Assembly: GCA_030147525.1 (NCBI GenBank) | Contig: JASBVF010000058.1 | Location: forward strand, 62,001-126,000 | Source of the DNA: Bacteroidota bacterium | GTDB lineage: Bacteria; Bacteroidota; Bacteroidia; Chitinophagales; Saprospiraceae | Direction of reading: 5' to 3' | DNA length: 64,000 nucleotides | Shown: positions 26,853 through 34,748 of the stretch, piece after piece | Layout: every line of letters starts with the position of its first letter | Numbering within the stretch: the first letter of the stretch is position 1 | Made by a program: the position numbers and the translations under genes | Notes under the pieces: generated by a model | What the model saw: the letters and a program-made list of their open reading frames with translations, nothing else | The model's database searches: none | Told to the model about the DNA's origin: nothing

Positions 26853-27488
26853 ATGAAAAAAGTAAGCATTTCTCTTTTCGCAAGCTTCATCCTGCTTGCC
26901 ATTGGGACATCTTCGCTTAACTCTCAAACTATGAATACTTACACTCCTCCCGTTCCTCAGAACCCAGCTAATCCTAAAGTTTTCTTTGACATCACCATCG
27001 GAGGCGAAGCCGCCGGACGCATCGTTTTCGAACTTTTCGCCGATGCTGCTCCGCTGACCGCCGAAAATTTCCGGGCGCTTTGCACCGGCGAAAAAGGCAC
27101 GGGCACATCCGGGAAGCCCCTCCATTACAAAGGCAGTGGTTTCCATCGCATCATCCCGCAGTTCATGTGTCAGGGTGGTGATTTCACCAACGGAAACGGC
27201 ACGGGCGGCGAATCCATCTACGGTGCCAAATTCAAAGATGAAACTTTCGCCGGCAAAGCGGGCGTACACGCAGGTCCCGGCATTTTGTCGATGGCCAATG
27301 CCGGCCCGAACACCAACGGTTCGCAGTTTTTTATCTGTACGGTTGAAACACCGTGGCTCAATGGCCGCCACGTTGTTTTCGGTCAGGTAATCGAAGGTTA
27401 CGACGTTGTTCAAAAAATGGAAGCTGTCGGTAGCCGCAGCGGCGCCACCGCAGCGAAAGTCGTAATCGAAGATTGCGGACAGCTGTAA
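26853..27488 (+). CDS. Secreted cyclophilin-type peptidyl-prolyl cis-trans isomerase
   Basis: 211 residues. A signal peptide ([21 protein letters not shown]) is followed by a complete cyclophilin domain from about residue 45: [20 protein letters not shown], the catalytic-Arg motif [33 protein letters not shown] and [15 protein letters not shown]. This is the eukaryote-like long form with the CTGEKG loop, close to 160-170 domain residues. It should assist folding of exported proteins in the periplasm. It is monocistronic with a strong promoter at 26660-26690. Confidence 0.93.
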   Translation: MKKVSISLFASFILLAIGTSSLNSQTMNTYTPPVPQNPANPKVFFDITIGGEAAGRIVFELFADAAPLTAENFRALCTGEKGTGTSGKPLHYKGSGFHRIIPQFMCQGGDFTNGNGTGGESIYGAKFKDETFAGKAGVHAGPGILSMANAGPNTNGSQFFICTVETPWLNGRHVVFGQVIEGYDVVQKMEAVGSRSGATAAKVVIEDCGQL

Positions 27489-27507
27489 GCTGCTATTAAA
27501 ATCTTAC

Positions 27508-27580
27508 CTCCCGCAGATCACGCAGATTTTCGCAGATGAATTTGACGAAAATCAGTGAAAATCTGCAAAATCTGCGGGAG
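27508..27580. repeat. Imperfect inverted repeat of CGCAGATTTT motifs
   Basis: The arm 27508-27538 and the arm 27551-27580 are inverted copies matching at about 25 of 30 positions, built of short CGCAGAT and GCAGATTTTC words. It lies 20 bases after the cyclophilin stop and could act as a terminator-like hairpin. The word structure suggests a dispersed repeat (MITE/BIME-like) rather than a simple terminator. Confidence 0.7.
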
Positions 27581-27695
27581 TTCTGTTTCTCTTACCTGCT
27601 TATCAACCAGCCCGTCTAAGAATCAACTGTCAGGAATGACAAATCTCCAGCCTCCTCGCTGACTTTTCTCACCTCACATCAGTCTCCACCTTGGG

Positions 27696-27703
27696 TAGTT
27701 TTG
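27696..27703 (+). promoter_or_regulatory. Candidate -7 promoter element for the Pat-like gene
   Basis: TAGTTTTG matches TAnnTTTG, 65 bases before the ATG at 27769. No TTTG is seen 19-21 bases upstream. Confidence 0.35.
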
Positions 27704-27768
27704 CCGCTGATTTATTAATGAAATGCCAATCCTAACCAGCATTTCCAAACGGTAAAATCGCCCAAATC

Positions 27769-30483
27769 ATGGTACACCAACTCAATAAAATTTTCAAACC
27801 GAAATCTATCGCCCTCATCGGCGCATCCACGAAGGAAAACTCCGTGGGCAACTCCATCTTGAAAAATCTGATTGATGCAGAATTCAAAGGTGAACTTTAT
27901 CCTGTCAATCCGAAAGCGAAGGAAGTGCTTGGCCTTCCGGCATTTGACAGCATCAAAAACACGCCCGGCCCTGTTGACCTGGCAGTCATCGTTTTACCTT
28001 CCAAGTTTGTCCCGAAGGTAGTCGAAGAGTGCGGCGAATCAGGCGTTGGCGGCTTGCTCATCATCTCCGCCGGGTTCAAGGAAGCAGGCGAAGAAGGCGA
28101 AAAAATGGTCGAACAGGTCCTGGCCACCAGCCGCCGTTACGGCATGCGCATCGTCGGGCCTAACTGCCTCGGCATCATCAACCCAAAACTGGGTATGAAC
28201 GCCACCTTCGCCAACCGGATGGCCTTGCCGGGCAACATCGCCTTTATTTCACAAAGTGGCGCCCTCTGCTCCTCCATCCTCGACTGGGCCTGCGAGCAAA
28301 ACGTTGGCTTCAGCCACTTCGTGTCCATCGGTTCGATGATTGATATTGGTTTTGCGGAGCTGATTGACTATTTCGGTAGCGACCACGAAACCTCTTCCAT
28401 TCTGGTCTACATGGAGTCACTGACCGAAGCCCGCAAGTTCATGAGTGCTGCCCGTGCGTTCGCCCGTTCGAAGCCGATCATTATTTTAAAAGCAGGAAAA
28501 AGCCAGGATGGTGGAAAGGCTGCCATGTCGCACACCGGTACGCTGGCCGGGAACGATGCCGCTTTCGATGCTGCCTTCCAGCGGGCCGGCTGCATCCGGG
28601 TGGAAACGATCTCCCAGCTTTTTAACTGTGCGCAGGCACTGGCCATGCAGCCACGGCCGCAGGGCAACCGTCTTGCCATCGTCACGAATGCAGGCGGACC
28701 GGGCGTTTTGGCCACCGACTACCTCACCACGAGGGGTGGAGAATTGGCGCCCCTTTCGGAAGAAACAATGGCTAAGCTCAACGAAGCACTGCCTCCTACC
28801 TGGAGCCACGGCAATCCGGTGGACGTGATCGGGGATGCCACCGCTACGGAATACCGAAAGGCGCTGGAAGCCTGTTTGGCTGATGAAAACGTGGACGGCG
28901 TGCTGACCATTCTCACCACGCAGACCGTAACCGACCCCGAAGGCACGGCCAAGGCTCTCGTTGAATTAGGTAAAAAAACACGCAAACCGGTTCTCGCAGC
29001 CTGGATGGGCGAGCGTGACGTATGGGAAGCCCGTGAAATTTTAGAAAAAGGAAAAATACCTAACTACCGCTACCCGGAAAGCGCCGTCGATGTGTTCCTG
29101 CAAATGTGGCAATACACCCGCAACCTGGAGCTGCTCTACGAAACGCCGCCCGAAGCGCCCAAGCGCTTCGTCCCCCAACGGGACGCTGCCTGGCACATCA
29201 TCCGCACCGCCCTTACCGAGAAGCGGGATTACCTGCTCGAAAATGAGGCGAAGGAACTGCTTGGTTGTTACGACATGCCCGTCGGCGGAAACATGGTGGC
29301 CAAGACCACCCAGGAGGCTGGCGAGTTTGCGGAAAAAACCGGTTTCCCCGTCGTTTTGAAAATCATCTCACCGGACGCTCTGCACAAAACGGATGTCGGC
29401 GGTGTGAAACTCAATATTTCATCGAAAGCTGAAGCTGAGGCTGCATTTGATGAAATTATTGCTTCCCTCAAAAAACACAAGCCTAACGCCCGTATCCAGG
29501 GGGTTTTGATTGAAAAAATGGTAAAAAAACGCTTTGAACTGCTCATCGGAGCGATGAGGGATCCAATTTTTGGCCCCCTCATCGTCTTCGGGCAGGGCGG
29601 CGTGGCAGTCGAAGTGATTCGGGATACCAACTTCGGCCTCCCGCCACTCAACATTGCACTGGCCCGGCACCTTATTCGGGGTACCAGGATTTACCAGCTT
29701 TTGAAAGGATTCCGTGGCATTCCGGGTGTCGACCTGGACGACCTTGCGTTCCAGTTGGTGAAATTTGCCTACATCCTCATGGACTTCCCGGAGATACGGG
29801 AAATGGACATCAACCCCTACTTCTGCGACGAAACCGGCGGCGTGGTTCTCGATGCCCGCATTCTGCTCGATCAATACCAGCCTCGGCGCAAGGGTCACCC
29901 GTACCAGCACCTCGTCATTTCACCCTACCCGGAGAAATACGCCAAGCGGATACCGCTGAACGACGGCCGGGAAGTGCTGCTGCGCCCCATCCGCCCGGAG
30001 GACGAACCGATCGAGGCCGAAATGCTGAAAACGCTTTCTGACCAGTCGCTCTACTTCCGCTTTTTCGGATACGTTCCGAAGGTCACGCACGAGTTTTTGA
30101 CCCGCATGACGCACATCGACTACGATCGTGAAATGGCGCTGATTGCCTTGCTTGAAGAAGGCGATAAAAAACAGATGATCGGCGTGGTGCGCATCATTTC
30201 GGATGCATGGGGAGAATCTGCCGAATTTGCTATTCTCGTAGCCGATCCATGGCAGGGAATGGGACTGGGCAGTCGCATGACAGACTACATGCTGGAAATT
30301 GCACGTGACAAAGGCATCAAGAAAATTTACGCATCGGTGCTGCGTGCTAACTCGAACATGATCCGAATGTTCAAAGACCGGGGTTTTGACCTGAAATCGG
30401 AAGACGAAGGCATTTACTCCGCAGAACTGGACCTGGAACATGCTATCCCGTTTTCTACGGAGTTGCCGTTCCAGCCGGTTTAA
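27769..30483 (+). CDS. Acyl-CoA synthetase (NDP-forming)/GNAT fusion, Pat-like protein acetyltransferase
   Basis: 904 residues. Order: CoA-binding Rossmann domain (1-130, SIALIGASTKENSVGNSI), succinyl-CoA-ligase-like domains (130-460), ATP-grasp (about 490-710, GFPVVLKIISPDALHKTDVGG) and a C-terminal GNAT domain (about 735-890, VADPWQGMGLGSRM acetyl-CoA loop). This is the Pat/YfiQ/AcuA-like design, which acetylates lysines of acetyl-CoA synthetase and other proteins. The phospho-histidine position of NDP-forming synthetases is intact here (H255, AAMSHTGTLAG). The synthetase half may therefore still be active; family knowledge says some Pat proteins have lost it. No CobB-type deacylase or acs gene is adjacent. 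Confidence 0.88.
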   Translation: MVHQLNKIFKPKSIALIGASTKENSVGNSILKNLIDAEFKGELYPVNPKAKEVLGLPAFDSIKNTPGPVDLAVIVLPSKFVPKVVEECGESGVGGLLIISAGFKEAGEEGEKMVEQVLATSRRYGMRIVGPNCLGIINPKLGMNATFANRMALPGNIAFISQSGALCSSILDWACEQNVGFSHFVSIGSMIDIGFAELIDYFGSDHETSSILVYMESLTEARKFMSAARAFARSKPIIILKAGKSQDGGKAAMSHTGTLAGNDAAFDAAFQRAGCIRVETISQLFNCAQALAMQPRPQGNRLAIVTNAGGPGVLATDYLTTRGGELAPLSEETMAKLNEALPPTWSHGNPVDVIGDATATEYRKALEACLADENVDGVLTILTTQTVTDPEGTAKALVELGKKTRKPVLAAWMGERDVWEAREILEKGKIPNYRYPESAVDVFLQMWQYTRNLELLYETPPEAPKRFVPQRDAAWHIIRTALTEKRDYLLENEAKELLGCYDMPVGGNMVAKTTQEAGEFAEKTGFPVVLKIISPDALHKTDVGGVKLNISSKAEAEAAFDEIIASLKKHKPNARIQGVLIEKMVKKRFELLIGAMRDPIFGPLIVFGQGGVAVEVIRDTNFGLPPLNIALARHLIRGTRIYQLLKGFRGIPGVDLDDLAFQLVKFAYILMDFPEIREMDINPYFCDETGGVVLDARILLDQYQPRRKGHPYQHLVISPYPEKYAKRIPLNDGREVLLRPIRPEDEPIEAEMLKTLSDQSLYFRFFGYVPKVTHEFLTRMTHIDYDREMALIALLEEGDKKQMIGVVRIISDAWGESAEFAILVADPWQGMGLGSRMTDYMLEIARDKGIKKIYASVLRANSNMIRMFKDRGFDLKSEDEGIYSAELDLEHAIPFSTELPFQPV

Positions 30484-30560
30484 AATAAGAGCGGACAGCA
30501 TGACTGCCGAAAGTATGTTTTATTGCTTTCCGTAGTTGTGCGAAAAACGCAGAGCACATA

Positions 30561-30606
30561 GTTCAAGCAAGTGTTCTTAACCTTTCTAAGGGACGCTTGC
30601 TTGAAC
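30561..30606. repeat. Hairpin with 16-base arms after the Pat-like gene
   Basis: Arms 30561-30576 and 30591-30606 are inverted copies of GTTCAAGCAAG-type sequence with two wobble-compatible differences and a 14-base loop. There is no T run, so it is not a standard terminator, but it may act as a 3'-end stabiliser for the gene ending at 30483. Confidence 0.6.
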
Positions 30607-31144
30607 TTAGCTGTTCTATTGAAGTTATAACCGCTGCTACCACTGGCGGAGTTTTCATTGCATTTATAAAAAACTTCATTTCGGCGGCATAGGCCATCCT
30701 TTTGCAGGGCTGCAAAATCTGAAAAGCGCTGTCAATTACCATTTTTTAGTAAAAACCCTTTGGAATTAGGCGGGAATATTCCCGACGGGTGTGCGAAAAT
30801 TCTACAGGCGTCGGGAATATTCCCGATGGGTGTGCGAAAATTCTACGAGCGTCGGGAATATTCCCGATGGGTGTGCGAAAATTCTACGAGCGTCGGGAAT
30901 ATTCCCGATGGGTGTGCGAAAATTCTACAGGCGTCGGGAATATTCCCGACGGGTGTGCGGAAATTCTACAGGCGTCGGGAATATTCCCGACAGTTTTGAA
31001 AACACCAGACTGGTATTAAGAGAAGTTTATACAGTGAAACCAGGCCGCAGGCAGGAAAAAAAGCGGTAGTTTCCCGAAAATGACAGGATAGCTCGAAGCA
31101 ACCGTACCGGTGCTGTTGTTGCCCACTCTTTTTTTAAACGCTGA
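30607..31144. other. Gene-free convergent intergenic region around the repeat array
   Basis: The converging genes end at 30483 (plus) and 31145 (minus). Apart from the hairpin at 30561-30606 and the 41-bp array, I see no coding frame with credible start or composition and no known RNA. The segment 30994-31144 is unstructured except for a weak CAACC/GGTTG pairing near 31100. Confidence 0.6.
30771..30993. repeat. 41-bp tandem repeat array with six perfect 14-bp palindromes
   Basis: Five complete 41-bp units start at 30771, 30812, 30853, 30894 and 30935, followed by a partial sixth at 30976-30993. Each unit begins with the perfect palindrome CGGGAATATTCCCG and continues with a 27-base linker (nGGGTGTGCGAAAATTCTAC-like). 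Units differ only at a few linker positions (AC or AT after the palindrome, CAGG or CGAG near the end, one A/G). It is not CRISPR, because the 'spacers' are all alike. Because 41 is not a multiple of three, all plus frames stay open across it, which creates spurious reading frames. It lies in the 660-base space between two converging genes, so it is not an ordinary operator. Confidence 0.95.
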
Positions 31145-34100
31145 TCACTCCTGTAACCCCCACACCCACCGGCCTTCCATATCGAAGTAGCCGATTTTAT
31201 CTCCCTGCTCCACCCGGATAAGGCCCTCGCCAGCGTAGCTGATGTATTCGTAATCCGGCTGGACGATGAGCTCGCCCTGAAGGTTGGTCAGGCCGTTGAA
31301 GCCTTTGATGCGGACTTTGGCGAAGCCGTTCTCGAATTGATCAATTTTATCGTATTTCGGAGGGATGATTTCCACGCCCTGCTGATTGATGATAGCCCAG
31401 CGGCCATCGACCTGAACGACAGCCATACCGTGACGAAATTGACCGGCTTTTTCATAAAAACCGTCGTAAAAACGGTTTTGCTCGGTAATGTAGTAAAACT
31501 GGTAGTGCTCGTCACGCACCAAACCACGGCCGTCCGTAAAATCTATCAGTCGGTTGATGCCGGGTTCGATCAGGAAATTGCCCTGCGAGTCGATGAGGCC
31601 GGCCCTTTGATTACCTTTAAAAACAATGGCTTTTCCTTCCTGAAAATCCATACATTTGGAAAACTGCGGTTCGACGATCAACTTCCCGTTCACGTCAATA
31701 AATCCGCATTGCCCATCCAGCCAAACAGCTGCTTTTCCCTCAGAAAAATCGCTGGCTTTAAAAAAACCGGGTTCGATCACCAACTTCCCTTCCGTATTGA
31801 TAAATCCGTAACCATCCCGGTATTGCACCCTTGCCAAACCTTCGCTGAACGGGAAAATGACCCGGTACGGAAGCGCCGTGATAATATTTCCCTCGAGGTT
31901 GACCAGTGCATATTTCATCGGGCTTCCGCCGATTCCGGCGATGGCCAACCCGTGCTGGTCAAACGGAGTCAGACTGACGAATTTTGCTTTCACCATGTAA
32001 TTCCCCAGCGTGTCGATGAGCCCGGTACGGAGGTATTGACCGGAAAGTTCTTCGACCCTGGCCACACCCCTGTCGAACTCAAAAGCCTTTGGAAATTGTG
32101 GCTTGATCGCCCACTCACCCTTGCGATTGATGAAACCAAAATGTGGGCCGTCAGCTTTTGCAGGCGCAAGACCATTGTTAAATGATCCGGCTTTTGAAAA
32201 TCGGAAATCGACCTCCACATGGCCGTTTTTATCGATAAATCCCCATTTACTGCCCAGCCTGACCGCTGCCCAGCCTTCGCTGAAGGTGCCCACCTCGTCG
32301 AAACGGCAGGGAACAACTTCCCGGCCGTTGCGATCCACAAAACCCCAGGCGCCGTTGCGCTTCACCGCCAGGCGGCCATCGCTGAACGAGCCGATGTCGT
32401 CATATTGAAGGCTTACCGCCAAACGGCCCAGCGTATCGATGAGCCCGTATTTTTCTTGTTTTTTAAATACCCGCAGGACTTTGTTTCCTGACTCTTCGAG
32501 AAATCCAAGCCCGTCATACCGGCAGGGCAGCAGTTGTTTACCCTTGCTGTCCACCATGCCCCAAAGTTCATCCTGGGCAACAATTCCCACTTCGTTCACA
32601 AAATCTTTGGCAAAAGTGTAAGCCGGCGCAACTGCCAATTGGCCGCTCGTGTCAACATATCCCCAACTACAGCCCTCACAGGTAAGCATTCCGGACTTGT
32701 CAACGTTCAGGTCGTGTTGCGTGTAGTCAGTCAGGGTAATCGGAGCGGAGTGTGAATTGAGATAGCTTTGCAATTTTCCAAGATCATTGACTGATGCTTT
32801 GCCGGCAGAGTACTGCGCACTCAGCCGGCCTTTGACGCTCGTACGGGCCATGCCGTTGTGAAACTCGCCGATGTAGGCGTAGTCCTTGCAAAGCACTTTA
32901 CCGATTCGATTTATCAAACCATGTTTTCCATTTGAAAAAACACAACGTGCAACCGGCAGGCCCTGCTCAAAATCACTCAACCGTAGATCAACCAGATTCA
33001 CCTCGTGGACGAGCAGCCCGGTGTCATTTTTAACCAGCCCGTATGCCATTTCAAAACGGTAGGAAGTGCGGTCGAACTTTACTTCCTGCATGGTTTCAAT
33101 GCCGACCAGCGTCATACCGAGGTCTTTTTCCACGCTAACTTCATGGAAAGAAGGTTCAATCTGAACCGTCCCGTTATCGAGGCGGCGCAGCCCCCATTTA
33201 TCGTGTTTTGGCGAGTAAAACCACTCGAACTTTTCCAATTGGTAGGGGCTGTCCTGACTACCCCAGGCATTGCCGGAGGCATCACTGCCACGGGCAACTT
33301 TGATGGTGAAATGTTTCGTAAAATTCCGCTCGTCTTCCAGCCTTCCTTCCCGGTCAAAGTTGAACATGGTCAGTTCCTCCTTTTGCCAGGCCTTTACCTG
33401 CTGTTCATTCAGGTCAATGCGATCGTATTGCGCAGCGACGACCACCTGCCCCCGATGGTTGGCCACGCCATAACGCCGGTCACGGATGACGACACAAAGA
33501 CCACTCTTCATCGGAGCGATGTAGTCGTATTCAAAAGGAATAAGTACGAGGTCGTCCGTGGTGACGATACCCCACCTTCCATTCAGGTTAGCTCTGAACA
33601 AATCGCCATCATAGGCCTGAATTTCGTTGTAGCGGGTGGAAAGCACCAGACTGCCGCAGTGGTCCAGCAAGCCGAGCAGCCGCTGTTTTTTACATAAAAC
33701 ATAATCACCGGAAAACGGATAGTAAGCTTCATACTCGCCGTTGGAAACCAACGTATTATAAAATAGTGAAAACAGGTAAGATTTGTTGTTGGAGGTGAGT
33801 TTGATAAAATTTTCGGACATGCGGCTGAAGTGATCGTAAACTGCCGTGAGCAGAATTTCGCCGTTTGTGTTTACAGCTCCCCACTTTCTCATTTTTTTAA
33901 AAAAAACAAGTCCGGCACTGAATACCCGGATTTCTTCGGCCTGTGGCGTGAGCACTTCAAAGCCTGAACGGAGCAGCAATCCAAAAACACTACCGAGTTT
34001 TGTCTGAAAAAATATGTCAGTTACTTCTTCGGGAACGTCATTCAGGATGGTGATTTCGTCATATTTTGGGGTTGCCAGGATTTTTCCTTCTTCATCAACA

Positions 34101-34516
34101 ATGCCCCATTTTTTATCCAGCATAAAAGCCAGGTAACCAGCCGTCAGTACTTCCACCCGCTCGTAACCTGGTTGAAGGATTACTTTTCCTTCCAGGTTGA
34201 TAACTTTCCAGTATCCATTTTCCATTACAGAAATGAGCGTACTATCGAGCGCCTTGAGGTCAGAGAAGCGAGGCGGCACAACCTCACGGCCCTGAGAATT
34301 AAGCATTCCTACCCTGCCCTCACGCTGCATGACGGCGTATCCGAATTGCTTGAATTCCCCTATAGCATCGTATACCGGCTGTTGCACAAGACGACCTTCC
34401 GTATTCATCAGGCCCCATTTTTTGTTCTTTTTTACAGGGAAAAGAGACTGTGCCCCCATCATCAAAGGCAGCAGCAAAAGAAGTGTGAAGAAAATAGGCG
34501 CAATCAACAGTCGCAT
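31145..34516 (-). CDS. Exported WG-repeat protein
   Basis: 1123 residues. A signal peptide (RLLIAPIFFTLLLLLPLMMGAQS) precedes a long array of WG repeats of about 45-50 residues. Their units have the form 'KWGLMNTEGRLVQQPVYDAI', for example WGIVDEEGKILATPKYDEI, WGAVNTNGEILLTAVYDHF, WGFVDRNGREVVPCRFDEV and WGFIDKNGHVEVDFRFSKA, running to the C-terminus (IGYFDMEGRWVWGL). At least a dozen units are clear. The WG family (PF14903) is common in Bacteroidota and its function is unknown; the fold is likely an extended beta structure. No sorting domain is present, so periplasmic or outer-membrane location is inferred. It stands alone on its strand. Confidence 0.9.
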   Translation of the reverse strand: MRLLIAPIFFTLLLLLPLMMGAQSLFPVKKNKKWGLMNTEGRLVQQPVYDAIGEFKQFGYAVMQREGRVGMLNSQGREVVPPRFSDLKALDSTLISVMENGYWKVINLEGKVILQPGYERVEVLTAGYLAFMLDKKWGIVDEEGKILATPKYDEITILNDVPEEVTDIFFQTKLGSVFGLLLRSGFEVLTPQAEEIRVFSAGLVFFKKMRKWGAVNTNGEILLTAVYDHFSRMSENFIKLTSNNKSYLFSLFYNTLVSNGEYEAYYPFSGDYVLCKKQRLLGLLDHCGSLVLSTRYNEIQAYDGDLFRANLNGRWGIVTTDDLVLIPFEYDYIAPMKSGLCVVIRDRRYGVANHRGQVVVAAQYDRIDLNEQQVKAWQKEELTMFNFDREGRLEDERNFTKHFTIKVARGSDASGNAWGSQDSPYQLEKFEWFYSPKHDKWGLRRLDNGTVQIEPSFHEVSVEKDLGMTLVGIETMQEVKFDRTSYRFEMAYGLVKNDTGLLVHEVNLVDLRLSDFEQGLPVARCVFSNGKHGLINRIGKVLCKDYAYIGEFHNGMARTSVKGRLSAQYSAGKASVNDLGKLQSYLNSHSAPITLTDYTQHDLNVDKSGMLTCEGCSWGYVDTSGQLAVAPAYTFAKDFVNEVGIVAQDELWGMVDSKGKQLLPCRYDGLGFLEESGNKVLRVFKKQEKYGLIDTLGRLAVSLQYDDIGSFSDGRLAVKRNGAWGFVDRNGREVVPCRFDEVGTFSEGWAAVRLGSKWGFIDKNGHVEVDFRFSKAGSFNNGLAPAKADGPHFGFINRKGEWAIKPQFPKAFEFDRGVARVEELSGQYLRTGLIDTLGNYMVKAKFVSLTPFDQHGLAIAGIGGSPMKYALVNLEGNIITALPYRVIFPFSEGLARVQYRDGYGFINTEGKLVIEPGFFKASDFSEGKAAVWLDGQCGFIDVNGKLIVEPQFSKCMDFQEGKAIVFKGNQRAGLIDSQGNFLIEPGINRLIDFTDGRGLVRDEHYQFYYITEQNRFYDGFYEKAGQFRHGMAVVQVDGRWAIINQQGVEIIPPKYDKIDQFENGFAKVRIKGFNGLTNLQGELIVQPDYEYISYAGEGLIRVEQGDKIGYFDMEGRWVWGLQE

Positions 34517-34685
34517 AGGAAAAAGTTACGGTCGTGGTTTGAAGGCATTAACGAAGTATCGGGGATGGTCGGGCTTTTGAGGGTTCTTTTAACGTTTTAA
34601 ACAGGGAATATTTTACAAAGAAAAGAAAACTCCACAGGAAATAACGGAGGGGGAAGGAAAAAGTGTCGATTGGGCTATTAACTGA

Positions 34686-34728
34686 AAACGGGCGGACCGA
34701 ATATTAAAAGTATCCAGTCCGCCCGTTT
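34686..34728 (-). terminator. Terminator after transketolase gene
   Basis: A 12-bp perfect stem (34686-34697 with 34717-34728, AAACGGGCGGAC) has a 19-base loop. On the minus strand it ends in TTTTC. It lies 20 bases beyond the tkt stop. Confidence 0.75.
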
Positions 34729-34748
34729 ATTTCAGAATTCTGTTGAAA

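Noticed and set aside
30771-30993. CRISPR array
   Set aside because: The sequences between the palindromes are nearly identical rather than unique spacers, and no cas gene is present.
30760-31069. Three overlapping plus-strand reading frames of 76-92 codons
   Set aside because: They are open only because the 41-bp unit has no stop in any plus frame; starts are alternative codons or internal repeats, and composition is repeat-derived.
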